Positions 19,576 to 31,935 are shown, numbered from the stretch's first letter. The stretch: DNA of 64,000 bases from Cristatella mucedo (GCA_009760855.2 WPIO01000085.1:1010001-1074000); one strand, 5' to 3'. The notes: generated by a model from the sequence alone, not told the origin. Numbers and translations: made by a program.

Positions 19576-20538
19576 TAATAGTTAAATTATTATTAAAGTG
19601 GCTCCGACCGATCGTAGTAGCAAGGGAATTACTGTGGACTAATACAATTTTACAATTATGACACAAATAATGCAAGTCAAGGATGTGGACCCCTCGAGGG
19701 ATCTAGATAGTAACAATGGTAAGAACATATTTGTATGCGGCGCCATAACATAATGAAGTCTCTTTTAACCGAACGTAAAGTACGCCAGAGTAGTAAGGAG
19801 CCTCTAGCTACGGTTTTGAGGTGTAAAAAACCTTAGTATCTCACCTTTTCTGGTTCTGGTGCATCTCGCTGCCCAAAGCAGGGTGAAAGGATTGCTATCG
19901 GCACTTGCCGTGATGGTGACAACTACATTATCGGTTTAGATTTTTGCAATTTCCTGCATTATTCAGGACTCCAGGCTTGTACTCTTAATAGTCTGCAGCT
20001 GGTACGCAGCTAAGCAACTCATCAGGTCGATCGTCCGCGGCGTGCAACTGCCACCCCCACTTCTGTCTGAGCTTCGCTGGCTTCCTACAAAGAATCGAAT
20101 CAATTTCAAGATCAATCCTCAGTCTCATAGCTCACGGGTCGCTTCCCGTGCCGTCAGTGGCTTGAATCACATGACCACGTGATATCCGGTCACAGGATTT
20201 GCCGCTCACGAGACGCATTTCCGGGTTCCGGTCGCAGCAGCTGGTCGCGGACGGGCCCCATCCTTGCGATTTCGCACTTCGCGCTTTTACTAACCAAGAA
20301 AGGTGGGTAAGTGGTCAGACTTTGCTTTTACTGCCGCCGCCGCGGCTGCGGCTGCAGCGCCTTATTTGTTGCCAGAGTGTGCGGCAGCTGTCCACAGCTT
20401 CGAAATGCGTTCGCCCCCCTCCGGTGAGTGGGCTCACCTGCCTACCTGCCCGCCCAGCCAACTCTTGGCCGTCGACTCTCATTTTGAACGTCGCTCTCTT
20501 CGGTATGTCTGCCGACGTTCGGTCGCTCGTAGCGCGTT

Positions 20539-20591
<53 letters not shown>

Positions 20592-20814
20592 AAAGGGGCG
20601 GGGACCTGCTTTTGCGTACATAAACTTGCGGTCTTTTCCCTCGCGCGTGTCTGCTCGCGACCTTTTGACTTTCACTTTGACTTCCGATCCCGCTCTTCGC
20701 TCGCACCTGGAGCTGAAGGCAAGCGGGGCCAAGTAGTCGACGGGAAATCGCTGCTTAGCCAGTGCTGTGCAGACTCCTCTATAAAAAAGTGATGGCGGTT
20801 CGTGTTACGGCATC
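19576..20814. other. Unassigned DNA with (GA)n
   Basis: No supported gene. (GA)n at 20538-20588. The GC-rich open frames over 20199-20792 show no recognised domain. The final CATCTTAATAATAATAA passes into the next LINE-A. Confidence 0.4.
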
Positions 20815-21893
20815 TTAATAATAATAATAATAATTCACTTGATAAAGCGCCCTCAGAGAACTCAATCTCTCTCTAGGCGCTTTACATTTGCTGTAAGTGA
20901 AATGCAATTGAATGGTAAGTAAAATCATGCTTGAAAAACAAACGAAATGAATAATATGCTTAGGGGTGACATGCACAGGGTCAGCATGCAAATGTGGTTA
21001 GTGGCAGCATGCACAGTTTCAGCACGCATAAGCACATCAAAGACGACTCACAGGGACCCACTAAATGCTGTCCTAAATAGGTGTGTTTTTAGGTTCCTTT
21101 TAAATGTGGTCAGGTCAGGGGATGTTCTGTCGCAGGTCGGGAGGGAGTTCCAGGCTTTGGGAGCATATGAACTAAATGCACGGTCTCCAAAGGATTTAAA
21201 GTTTGTATGAGGTATTTCTAGACTGTTGGATTCCGAAAAGCGGGTGGTACGATGCTTGGCCTGATGGGGTAGTATATCTGACAGATAGGCTGGAGCCATA
21301 GAATGAAGGGACCTAAAAGTGAGAGACAAAACCTTCAAGTCAACTCGTTGCTTGACTGGTATCCAGTGCAGGTCGGCGAGAAGTGGAGTAACGTGGCAAC
21401 TGCGACGCTCACGACAGACAAGCCTAGCTGCAGAGTTTTGCACCAGCTGCAATCGCCTGATCGCACATGCTGGTAGGCCAGTAAGCAGTGATTTGCAGAA
21501 GTCGAGATGGGATGTCACGAATGCATGGACCAACTTGGATGTGGTATCTTTATCTAAGCAAGCCCGAATTTTAGCAATGTTATGAAGCCGAAAATAGGCA
21601 GATTTGACTGTGGAGCTGATATGGTCGTCTAACGAGAGGTCGCTTTGGAATATGACACCTAGATTTCGAGCTGATTCAACAGTAGATATGCTGGCAGAGC
21701 CAATTTTGAGAGTCAGCCTTTCCAATTTGTGAATCACACTGGGTTTGCCCATAACTAGTAAGTTAGTTTTATCATCGTTTAGTTTTAGAAAATTTGCTGC
21801 CATCCATGTGCGGATGTCATCAATACATGCAGCAAGTGAGTTGAGAGAATTTGAGGTGCTCGAAGGCTGGGAGGGATCAAAGAAAAGGTAAAT
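20815..21893 (-). mobile_element. LINE-A, 1.08 kb, 5'-truncated
   Basis: A CR1/L2-like (jockey superfamily) non-LTR retrotransposon. The tail is (AAT)n on the plus strand. The antisense frame 21803-21048 is open for 251 residues and encodes the part of reverse transcriptase after the YADD box and the thumb/C-terminal region (FLKLNDDKTNLLVMG, SARNLGVIFQSDLSLDDHI, LPACAIRRLQLVQNSAARL). No endonuclease is present. Confidence 0.92.
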
Positions 21894-21941
21894 TATAGGT
21901 CATCCTTAGGATGCCAATGGCTGCAGGCATTCTGTGCAGCT

Positions 21942-22545
21942 ATGTAATGTAATGCATCTCCGTCTGTTACTCCACAAAGTCATAAGGACCACGTGGGTAT
22001 TGCGCTAGAGAGTTTTGTATAGTGCAATCATAGCCTGAGCGGCTCTCGGTGCGCATTCGATGGCCAACAGACTTCGTCTCACGCAAAAAAGAAAAACGGG
22101 GAAGCATATCAGAGACAGTGCAGCAGTTGAGGTGGTGAGTAGCATGGAAGTAGCAGCTCAGGACTGCTGGAAAGGATGAGCCATAGTCGGCAGCAGGAGA
22201 GTAGTTGTCGTTGCGTAAGAATTGTGGAAGCGAGTTCCACAGTCTAGGACCTGCAGAGCTAAAGCTTCTATCGCCAACGGTCTTTAAGCGGAGGAGTGGA
22301 ACAGCTAATTTATTGTCCGTGCAGAACCTGAGGGCGAGAAGAGGCTGAAACTGGTGCAGCACTTCAGCTAGGTACAAAGGAGCCAAGCAGTGGCGGGCCT
22401 TGTGGGTCAGCATAAGAACTTTGCTCTTTATCCGTTGCTCAATCGGCATCCATCCTAGCTCTTTTAGCAAAGGAGACATGTGCTCAAACCTCTGACACTT
22501 GAAGACTAGCCTTGCAGCCATATTCATAGCCGTTTGTAGTGGCCT
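21942..22545 (-). mobile_element. LINE-B 3' portion
   Basis: The ATGTAATGTAATGCATCTCC tail is followed by antisense C-terminal RT coding sequence (open from 22527 down; ELGWMPIEQRIKSKVLMLTHKARH). It is 5'-truncated and adjoins LINE-A across about 50 bp. Confidence 0.9.
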
Positions 22546-22645
22546 AGTTGGTAGTGGCCTAGTTGCTATGAACTGCTAATGGCCGACCGCCGGCTGTTTA
22601 CTAGGTGCATCTCTGCTAGTTAAGACGAGAGAGAGTCTCCTCTTC

Positions 22646-22720
22646 GTCACACTACAAGATGGCGCACTTGTGTCACGCTACAAGATGGCGCACTTGTGTC
22701 ACGCTACAAGATGGCGCACC
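22646..22720. repeat. 26-bp tandem repeat
   Basis: Three copies of ACAAGATGGCGCACTTGTG plus TCACGCT, followed by a degenerate fourth copy (CAAGATGGTGCAG) near 22735. Confidence 0.85.
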
Positions 22721-22894
22721 CTTTTGTTGCTTGGCAAGATGGTGCAGTTGAGTCGGCTGTGACTCAACGTAGCGAGGCCACAGGCAGTGGGCACTTGCTG
22801 GCAGCATCCGGCAGGGTCCTGCGCTCGGCTCGGCTGCTTTGTGGCTTTCTTTTCCCTTGGCTCGTTGTCTTGCTTGCAGGTTTCCGGTTTGAGA

Positions 22895-23200
22895 ATGAGC
22901 TATAACCACGGTTCGGGTCAGGCGCTGTCGGCCCCGCAGCCTCCACCAGCATACGGAACTATCACCAACCAGCCACCACCTGCCGGCAGCTACTACCCCG
23001 GGCAGCCGGGAGCGCCACCTGCCGGCGGCTACTACCCCGGGCAGCCGGGAGCGCCACCTGCCGGCGGCTACTACCCCGGGCAGCCGGGAGCGCCACCTGC
23101 CGGCAGCTACTACCCAGGGCAGCCGGGAGCGCCACCTGCAGGCGGCTACTACCCTCCGGCTGGCGCCGTGCCCACGTACCAGCAGCCCAAGCCCGTGTAA
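22895..23200 (+). CDS. Pro/Gly/Tyr-rich repeat protein or exon (XYPPX-like)
   Basis: The ATG frame encodes 101 residues: a short head (MSYNHGSGQ) and then about four and a half copies of a 13-residue unit, YYPGQPGAPPAGG, from a 39-bp DNA repeat. Such PGQP/YYPG tails occur on many unrelated proteins, including annexin-, rhodopsin- and membrane-associated ones, so no function follows. The start lies 16 bp after a good acceptor (TTGCTTGCAG at 22870-22879). The TAA stop sits inside a consensus donor, GTAAGT (23196-23201). It could therefore be an internal or 5' coding exon running 22880-23195 rather than a complete small gene. Four of the repeat units are nearly identical, indicating recent expansion. 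Confidence 0.5.
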   Translation: MSYNHGSGQALSAPQPPPAYGTITNQPPPAGSYYPGQPGAPPAGGYYPGQPGAPPAGGYYPGQPGAPPAGSYYPGQPGAPPAGGYYPPAGAVPTYQQPKPV

Positions 23201-23461
23201 GTAGCAGGTCGTCTGCTGTGCAGCAGCCAGCGGTTCGGCTAGCACTAGCACTTTGCACTAGTGCCCGTGGATGCATCTATCGCCGGGTGGTTATCTCCCC
23301 TCTGCTGGCTTCCTCGTCTGCTCGATGTATCACTCGGTTGGAGAAGGCTTGTAATGGCAAATGCAGCAGTCAAGTGTAGCTGCTGAGTTTGGCAGCAGTT
23401 GTAAGCCTGTTATTTAGCAGTTATCACGTAAGATCTTCTCATAGTAAGCTATAAATATCTA

Positions 23462-23660
23462 GATGGGATGTCAGAAATTTATGACCGCATTGGCTGCGAC
23501 ATCCTTATAAATGCTGATCCGATTGTTTCAATGTTATGTAGTTGACAGTAGGCAGCAGATTTTACCCAGCGGATTTTACGTTGTCATCTAGTGAAAGTGA
23601 TCGTTTTGGATGAAGACTCCCAGTTTTCGTGCAGAAGCTTCAGGAGCTGTGGGTGTCATC
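23462..23660 (-). mobile_element. Old LINE-A RT fragment
   Basis: Antisense remnants of the same RT segment as 21480-21670 (AGATGGGATGTCA.., CAATGTTATGTAG.., GTCATCTAGTGAAAGTGATCG). It is heavily diverged. Confidence 0.55.
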
Positions 23661-23779
23661 TACACAAACATTACTGTCTAAATTTGCCTTGGTGAATACA
23701 TCTGCATAAGGGAGAGTATAAATAGTCAGATGGAGCGGTCCTAGAACAGATCCCTGAGCTGCCTTGCAGAAAAAACTAA

Positions 23780-24052
23780 AACGCATCTATTTATCACAGC
23801 ATTTCGTGGGTCCATTTGATTCGTTTTTATGTGCTTATGCGGGCACACTGTGCATGCTGCCACTAACCATAGTTGCATGCCGACCCTGTGCATGTCACCC
23901 CAAACCATGTTATTCTCGTTGTTTACTGAGCATGCTACCACTAACCATTTGATCGTGCTTCCCTGGCAGCAAATGTAAAGCGCCTAGAAAGAGATTGAGT
24001 TCTCTGAGGTCGCTATGTCAAGTGCATTATTATTATGATTATCATTATTACA
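23780..24052 (+). mobile_element. LINE-A 3' end
   Basis: Sense LINE-A terminus with GTGGGTCCATTTGATTCG, ATGCTGCCACTAACCATAG, the GCGCC..AGTTCTCTGAGG hairpin and an (ATT)n tail. Confidence 0.85.
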
Positions 24053-24108
24053 ACACAACATTGAGTGCACAATTTCGTGCGCTGACTGACTGATTTTTCT
24101 GGTGACCC

Positions 24109-24540
24109 TTGTACACGATCTTGCTTGTAACACGGTTCACACGCTTGATCGAATATTCTCTTACAACTGTTTGCTATCGTTCTCTATTATTACCAAATTA
24201 TGCTCATCAGACCAGATGTGGGATCTCATTCATTCTACAGTGTGTGGCATCTCCTCCGGTGCATCCACAATCCTTAGTTAATTGCAAAACTTTAAAGACT
24301 TTTGATATTGATGCTGTTCGTCCAAAAATATCTTCTTTGTTCCTGCTTCTTAACAGTTCCCGCTACATCGCCACACTAGCTGACATGCTCGATGAGTTTG
24401 CTTGTCTGACTAAGCCCAGTTTTCATCCTCGCCCATACGGCCTGTGGTTTACTGCAGGCACTAAGCACACTAGATTTACTAAATGCAAGCTTGAGAAAGC
24501 GTGCAAAATATTAGGACTGACTGTCCTTCGTCAGGCATGA
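24109..24540 (+). other. Unrecognised open frame of 143 codons
   Basis: An open frame with mixed amino acid composition and no simple repeat. I recognise no domain. It lies between LINE-A fragments and could be part of an old transposon. No splice sites or neighbouring exons support it as a host gene. Confidence 0.2.
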
Positions 24541-24645
24541 GATGACTACTGTAGAACATACCAATCGATCCTAACAAAGTCTATCTTCTATGCAATCATT
24601 GTTGAATCGCAGATGCACAATCCAAAAAAATGCTTTGGTCTACTG

Positions 24646-24985
24646 TATAATAATAATAATAATGCACTTGATAAAGCGCCCTCAGAGAACTTAATCTCTT
24701 TCTAGGCGCTTTACATTTGCTGCAAAGTGAAATGCAATTGAATGGTAAGTAAAATCATGCTTGAAAAACAAACAAAATGAATAATATGCTTAGCGGTGAC
24801 ATGCACAGGGTCAGCATGCAAATGTGGTTAGTGGCAGCATGCACAGTTTCAGCATGCATAAGCACATCAAAGACGACTCACAGGGACCCACTAAATGCTG
24901 TCCTAAATAGGTGTGTTTTTAGGTTCCTTTTAAATGTGGTCAGGTCAGAGGATGTTCTGACGCAGGTCGGGAGGGAGTTCCAGGT
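24646..24985 (-). mobile_element. LINE-A 3' end
   Basis: (AAT)n followed by 330 bp antisense to the LINE-A terminus, closely similar to 20815-21145. It breaks off at GGGAGGGAGTTCCAGG. Confidence 0.9.
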
Positions 24986-25865
24986 ACTGTCAACCATCTC
25001 TGCACCCAGGTTAGCTACTTGCATAGTGATCATTATAGCAATCTAGCTGATTGCTTCTCTTGCTTCTTTATAAGGAATAAGATTAATATGATGATAATTT
25101 TGTATAGCGGCCCCATTGAGCTCAGTCCTTTTCCTAGGCATTTTACGTTTGCTGAAAAGAAAGGCTCAATTTACTACCGATTATTTACTACTTCTATTTA
25201 ATTCACTATTTCTACAACTTACTACCTGTTAGAATTGCTCCTTCACCACCAGGCATTTCCTCCTTGCCATTCCTCACTGACATTCACTTAGCGAGACATC
25301 GTACGATCATCTCAGATCGATCTTCGGAGACCGGAGGCCTTTAGTTCTTTATGCTCTCAAAACCTAGAGCTTCTTCTCTTCACTTCCGACGGACGTGTCC
25401 TGACGTGACGGCTGTGGAAAAGAAGCCAAATTTAAAGTTTATTGCAGCAGCATTTAGTAGTGCGCCCGCAAGATAATTTTTTTGAGCTTATTTATGCACG
25501 CTTTCACTGTTCATGCTGCCACTAACTGCTTGTTGACATTGTGCACACTGTCGCTAACCATTTGATCATGCGAATTTTACGGCCTACCTAAAGTGCATAG
25601 AAAAGGATTTTAGTTCCCCGAGGGTGCGTTGATACGAATGTATCAATCTTATCTAAGCGCCACCATTTACAGTGGATAATGAGAGATTTCCCACTGCGGG
25701 ACTCGAACCCAGGACCCGGGTCGTGAAGAGTGAGCACCTTACCCCTGGTTCGTTAAGACTCACAGGTCCACTCTTCCGAGGCTGGGAATGTCTAGCCTTA
25801 CATTCCGTGGACCGCTATGTCCGTCGGCTTGTTTTATCACCATGTAGTTGCAGCTGCTGTAATAA
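24986..25865. mobile_element. Mixed old LINE-A and SINE remnants
   Basis: 25490-25650 is an old sense LINE-A terminus (CATGCTGCCACTAACTGC.., AAAGTGCATAGAAAAGG.., GAGGGTGCGTTG). 25660-25770 contains GCGGGACTCGAACCCAGGAC, an antisense tRNA B box, so it is a SINE in minus orientation. The rest is unassigned. Confidence 0.5.
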
Positions 25866-26150
25866 TAGAAATTTTTCAAGCACCCTAAGATAACTGAATC
25901 TCTTTCAAGGCACTTTACAGATGTTTCAAAGGAAGCATACCAACTAGTTAGTCATAACATGCACAGTGTCAGCACGCAGACCTACACGCATATGTTGTGA
26001 GGAAAGAGTGCATTTTAGCTTCTTTTTTAATGGTAGATGTCGAGAAAATCCTGAACAGATTGGCCAGACAAGAGAATGACTATTTAGGGTGCCTTTGAAG
26101 AAGAAACTGTCACGAGCATTTTAGAAGTGAGATCTGAAGTTTGGACAATT
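25866..26150 (-). mobile_element. Old LINE-A 3' end
   Basis: AATAATAGAAATTTTTCAAGC, then CTGAATCTCTTTCAAGGCAC and CATGCACAGTGTCAGCACGC follow the LINE-A 3' order with many changes. Confidence 0.55.
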
Positions 26151-28194
26151 TCTACATAGAACAGCGGAAGCATTAAAAACGATTAGGCAGACCACGTCTA
26201 GAAACCCGATCTTTGCATCATATGCGACCACGTGTTGTGCCCACCCAGCTTGTCCAGCCTCGGCACACGTTTGCAGCCTGTTGAGTGAGGTACGTGCTTG
26301 TATCGTTTAAGCATCTCCATTCACCGCGTAGCATTGAGCCTAGAAATTCCATAGCTCAACTAATACTTGAGCGGTCAAAGTTAAATTTCATACCCGTGCA
26401 CCGTACTGCCGTAGTTCATTTCTGATTTTGCTCGTGTGAGTGCAGCAGCAGCACCAGCAGCAGCAGAACCAGCAGCACTAGCAGCACCAGCAGCGCTAGT
26501 AGGACCCACCCCCTCCATACCTTTTCCGTTGCACTCTCGTGCGATGCCGGCGATCAATGTGCGAATCATCGATTGCTTGAATTGATTCGCACATTGATCG
26601 CCGCCCCAAGCTGCCGCCAAGCTCTCCATCCGTCGTCCATCGAGCTCTGGCATCGATGTCGTGCAGGTACGTGGTCGTCGACAACGATCATTGCCACCAC
26701 CACCACCATCGCGAAAGAGAGGCCGAGGCAGAAGCGGCTGCCGATTGCTGTCTCATCAGCTGCCTCGCCATGATGTGCTGCTGCCTGTGTCAAGCGCTAG
26801 CCAACAACTAGTCGCTGTGGCCGCTGCACGCTGCAGCTATCGCACTGTGTGGACTCTGCACTCGCGTGGCTCTCTCGCTGACTGGCACTGGGGATGGTGA
26901 ATGCATTGGTCTGCAACGGACGGCGGCTCCTAGTGGCTGCGATGACGGTCTGCATTATATTCATCTTCCACTGGTGCTATTATCATTGGTAGCCAATTTG
27001 TCACCGGTGACTAGTGACAGTCCGTCCTAGCCTCCTCCTACTCCTTGACGGCCGGTGCTGAGAAGCCACGAGCAGGCTGTTAGAAGGGCAATCGCTCCTG
27101 CTGCTCATTGGCTCATTGCAGACATTCGACTTTGTGCATCTCCGCTACCGACGCCTCTAGTTTTGTGGCTAGCTGTAGCTGAAGCTATTTGCTGTGATGT
27201 GCTAAACTTACATCACGTCTAATATTGGTGTTGCGTAATATACGTAGCAGTTGCTGGTTGGGAACAGTTGCGTTCCATAATTTTTGTAATGGAATCTGTT
27301 TTGTACAGTCTCAACTTGCTACTCGCTAAAAAAAAAGGTGCATACCCTTTTTTGCACGATCGTTTATTGGCGTTTGATCGCTGTGTCCGGGCAGCCTGTT
27401 CCCAAATTCTGCGATGGCAGGTGCTGAGGCTCTACTCATCGTGTTGAATAAAAGCGACCAGTCTGATTCTTTGGTTGAAAGAGTTGGCTCTGCTCTGGGC
27501 AAGTTGCTGCTATTCGTCGCCGATCATCGCTGGTCGTTGCTGCTGTACATCGATCGGCTGCCCAGACTCGTTGCCTATTGATTTCAGACATTTCGAGCTT
27601 GCCACCATAGTTTCTCTTAGCATAAAGTATTCACCTTCACCGACCAAGGTCGTGGACCGCGCCCTAAATCTGGAAACTAGAGTGAATGAATTCACATATA
27701 TTCGAGCTGGTCTTATTGAAATTGGATTGATTATAGGAAATCAAAATGTGTCAGCGGAGCGTCAACTCTCAATGGATTTATAGGATTTTGTCCAATCACC
27801 AAGGCTGGCACGAAGGTAATTGGACAAAAAGCCCATTGCAAAGTTTTCCTTTCCAAAAGGAACGCCGATCGCCTGAGCGCTGAACTCTGCCCTCTCACTG
27901 CGATGAAAGCAATCCTGTCAGCAGTCAACAAAAGTTAGCCGATTTGTCTGTCTCTTGTGTGTAGCTGCAGAAGATTCTTATCGGCTCACATAACTACCTG
28001 CAGTGGGCTGTGACGATGGCTGTGACTGCAGGATTCCAACTCCTGGGTCGCGATGAGCAAGCACGGATGTGAACCCCCAGGGGCCTAAGACCTACTTGTC
28101 CTGATAGTAAACCTGAACTTTGAAACTCGGCAACTTTCAGTGGTCGGCTCAAAACAGGCGAAATGATGTCACCCACTGACTTTGAGTTCTGAAT
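26151..28194. other. No recognised gene; one strong hairpin
   Basis: Contains a CAGCAG-rich stretch (26440-26505) and a 21-bp perfect inverted repeat, 26548-26568 against 26583-26603, with a 14-base loop. The minus frame 26653-26381 (Ala/Gly-rich) spans the hairpin and has no recognised domain. The sequence near 27640 (CCGACCAAGGTCGTGGACC) may be an old SINE. Confidence 0.4.
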
Positions 28195-28345
28195 ATCCGG
28201 CGACGACCACACGCTCCAAGAGACTTGACTGTGGAGCTGGTGAGGTCGCCTAATGAAAGGTCACTCTGGAATAGGTAACCTAGATTTCGTGCACATTTAA
28301 CAAAAGATAAACTGGCAGAGTCAATAACCACACTGCACGTAGTGA
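28195..28345 (-). mobile_element. Old LINE-A RT fragment
   Basis: CTTGACTGTGGAGCTGGTGAGGTCGCC.. and CCTAGATTTCGTGCAC match the LINE-A segment at 21604-21670 in antisense. It is diverged. Confidence 0.6.
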
Positions 28346-29518
28346 GCTGCAATGGCTGCACAAGCTATTTGCAGGAGCAGGAAGAGAGCGAAGCTTTAAA
28401 TTCAGCGAATTGGCGATGCACCTAGTGACCTATTCAACTTGATTTGTAATGAATCCTACATTCAACAGGACGCCGAAGGGAAAAAGTTGCGGCACGCGGT
28501 GCAATTAAATAGGACGGGCAGCAACTACGGCGGCACGGTAACCTACGGCACCGCGGGTAGCCACTACGGCGGCACGGTTGTGGGCGAGTCATCGCCGTCA
28601 CGTGGTTCCGCCCCCCCCCCCCCCCCCCCCGCCGACGTTCCGTTCGCCAAATGGGGACGCTCATTGCCGGCACGTGACGAGTTCCTGGACGCGAAATTCA
28701 CTTTCTGCCTGTGCGTTTGCTTGTACGAACGCTATCCACTCTCTTCTCTCTCTTAACACCACGCGCTCCGGAGCAGCACAAACGACGGCTGCTATATCAT
28801 ATAATACAGTCGTCGTCGACAACGCCACGACTCGCTTGTGGGGGCGCGAAGCCATCGCGCGCCATCGCGCCTACGAGCCGGTAACGAGCTACGGCGCAAC
28901 GGGTGGCCACTACGGCGGCGGCTGGCAACAAAGAGCGGAGCGCCTTCCACAGATAGGGAGGCGCAGACGGCCGGATGCATTTGACTAGGAATCGCATATT
29001 TTTATGCACAGTGTATTTATTGTTACCAGAAATAGCCATGTTGCATTGCAAGTTGAAGGCCGTCCAGCAGTCTGAGCGACGACGTCACGTGCGCGCGTGC
29101 GTGCGCGCGTGCGTGTGTGTGTGTGCGTGTGTGTGCTGCTGCCAATTGGCCGCCACCGTCACGAAGCGGTCTGAAGCCGGAACTGCTGCGTAGGCCGAAA
29201 CGGCTGTCGACTCGTCCCGGCCCCGGCGGTTGTCCACCAATCAGGCTCCGGCGTCGTCACGTGGTTAGTTGGCGGTCTCTCCTCGTCCGTTGAATCCGCT
29301 GATGATTTCCTCTAACGTCTGAATAAATTCAAATGCCGAAGATGATCGGCAGAATCGTAGGCGGTTCCGATTCTCCAGAGGCCCGAGCAAGGGCCAACGG
29401 TTACAGGTCAGAGGTCACGGGTCAGAAGGGCCAGCGGCCGACGTCTCTCGAGCTCGATCTTCGTCTAACGGAATGGCCGGAAGCTTCTTCCGGTTGCGGT
29501 TGGAGGGAAGTGACAAGT
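28346..29518. other. No recognised gene; poly-C tract
   Basis: A run of about 19 C at 28611-28629. Two Tyr/Gly-rich open segments (28500-28600 and 28880-28990, with words like SHYGG and GHYGG) share a GGCCACTACGGCGGC-like motif and might be related low-complexity exons, but no splice sites are compelling. GT/GCGTG alternation at 29090-29135. Confidence 0.35.
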
Positions 29519-29670
29519 GATTTACGCCTATTTAGGACGGCATTTAGTGGGTCCCCGTCATTCGTCCTTTATGCGCCCGACAGTGTACTTGCTGCCACTA
29601 GCAACGCTTGCATGCCGACCCTGTGCATGTCGCCCCCTAATCATGTTGTTTTATGTTGTTGATCAAGTTT
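29519..29670 (+). mobile_element. LINE-A 3' fragment
   Basis: TTTAGGACGGCATTTAGTGGGTCCC matches the end of the LINE-A ORF (FRTAFSGS). It is followed by the GCCACTAGCAACGCTTGCATG and CCCTGTGCATGTC segments and lacks the final hairpin. Confidence 0.8.
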
Positions 29671-29847
29671 GTCGTTTGTCGGCCTTGACCCCTCAATACG
29701 TGCGCTCACACCTCCCACGAAACCCCATCGCTCGGCCGCTGCTTCGGCGGCACTGGGCGCTGAGACTGGGCCTAAAAACCCTCGAAACACCATTAAAAAA
29801 AAGCTTAATCACCCTTCAGCACTCTTAAAAAGTTGACTCTACTGGGC

Positions 29848-29907
29848 GCACTCTTATAAAGTACGGCTAAGCCGCCGCAGCCGCTTAGCCGTACTTTTTA
29901 AGGGTGC
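29848..29907. repeat. 25-bp imperfect hairpin
   Basis: The arms 29848-29872 and 29883-29907 match at 23 of 25 positions (core AAGTACGGCTAAGC) around a 10-base loop. A related GCACTCTTAAAAAGT word occurs just upstream at about 29818. Confidence 0.8.
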
Positions 29908-30043
29908 CGGGACAGACGGATTTCGGTCACTTCGTACAACCACTTCGTAGCTGCTGCAGTGACATTTGGATGTCTTATATATTATTATGTCTATATTATT
30001 ATATAATATATAATAATAATATATAATGTATCTAATAATATGT

Positions 30044-30081
<38 letters not shown>

Positions 30082-31149
30082 ACCCGCTGGGTGTGTGGCG
30101 GCAGCTGCGACGGTGAAGTAAAGGATTTATCTCTTAAGGTTTGCGTTACCGGTATGCAGTTACCGGATACAAAGATGGATACTGGATGTATATAGTCTCC
30201 ACTCGGAAGCAGCGGCTGGGACGCAGGCACTTCGGGGCTACTCCATAGGATGCCCCGCCCCTTGGCCCCGTAGCGCGTCATCCTGTTAAGTTTTTGGCGT
30301 CATTTGACGAGCGACACGGCAGGTGGAGCTCGGCTCTCACGTCCGTACCCCTCGTGGCTCGTTGTCTGCGAAGGCTAACAAATGTCAGGCACCCTTCAAA
30401 TATCCGATATCCGATACTTTTTATACCAGCAGAGCCGTGGCGGCCATCGCTCCATGGCGGCCACGGCACCCGCTTGTGGAGGGCAGCAAAGAATTACCCA
30501 CAGCTGATTCGAGACGGACTGCCCTAATAGCCGATCTGACCTGACCTGACCCGTGGTGGGCGGGGCGTCTTACTACCGGATGCAGCGGCTGTCGGTATCG
30601 GGAGTGGGCGAAATAAGAATTAATAGAATATAATATAGAGCCAAGACATTGGGGGTCTCATTCAGAGCGGGTGCGAAGGTATCGACACTCGAAGGTCAAA
30701 CCTGAGAAGAACTCGCTCGATTGTCCACGTGAGTAAGGTAAGCAGCGATTACACCCGAGGCGCCTGAAGAATCCGAGATTAATAAGCAGGAATTATCATT
30801 TTTGGGAACGCACTCTGAGGATAACCTCAGGCGGAACTCGTAATTGGCGATCCGCTGCTAAGTGTCTCGAGCTGGTCTCAATGGGATTCGGTCGTACGGC
30901 ATATTTAGAGTTTCAGTGCGCCTCCGTTCAGGTGCAAATCCAGGTGCTCCTTACCGGCCCGCTCACGGCAGCGGCTGAAGAGTCGTCAATGTTTGAACTC
31001 TGCGGCGGAAGTTCTTCAGGAGGTCTCAAGTCCAGAGAAGCGAAACCTAGAACATACAGAGCGTACTGACCTCCATCGGTGGTCGTCTCGGTGCGATTAG
31101 GAGATAAATATGGTTCAATTGTAGTTTTAATGGCAGCGTAGCTTTTTTT
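29908..31149. other. No recognised gene
   Basis: AT-rich palindromic words and (TA)n at about 29970-30078, then unassigned host DNA. Confidence 0.4.
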
Positions 31150-31275
31150 ATTGAGCCACTGGAGAGGGGGAGAGAGTGGAGAGCGAGAGAGGAGAGGAGA
31201 AAGAGGGAAAGAGACAGAGGGAGAGAGAGAGAGGGAGAGTGAGAAAGAGAGAGGGAGAGGAAGAGAGAGAGAGGA

Positions 31276-31319
<44 letters not shown>

Positions 31320-31367
31320 CGAGAAAAGAGAGGGAGCGTGAGAGAAAGAGAGAGTGAGAGAGAGAGC

Positions 31368-31421
<54 letters not shown>

Positions 31422-31433
31422 GAGAGAGAGAGT

Positions 31434-31530
<97 letters not shown>

Positions 31531-31745
31531 GAGAGAGAGAGAGAGAGCGTGAGAGAAGAGAGGGAGAGAGAGAAAGAGAGTGAGAGAGAGCGCGGGAGAG
31601 AGAGAGAAGAGAGAGAGAGAGACAGAGCGAGAGAGAGAGACAGAGCGAGAGAAAGAGACAAAGCGAGAGAAAGAGACAAAGCGAGAGAGAGAGACAGAGC
31701 GAGAGAAAGAGACGGAGCGAGAGAAAGAGAGAAAGACGGAGAGGT
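31150..31745. repeat. 600-bp (GA)n satellite
   Basis: GA dinucleotides interrupted by GGGA, GCGA, AAAG and ACAG variants. Long Arg/Glu (plus) and Ser/Leu (minus) open frames are by-products. Confidence 0.95.
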
Positions 31746-31935
31746 GCTTGATGCAGGCTGACAAAGTTGAAGGACGAAGAGAAAGAAGAGACACAATTGT
31801 TGAGGAGAAAATTTAGTGGATCCATATATGGAAACAGCAACTCCCTCGGGCAAATTTACGTTCACGAATAAATAATGATAACAGTAGGTTTATGTCAAGG
31901 TATTACGATATTACCCAACATGAAGTAAATCTAAT

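Noticed and set aside
31047-31865. Ser/Leu-rich membrane protein on the minus strand
   Set aside because: It is the translation of a (GA)n satellite, equally open in three frames.
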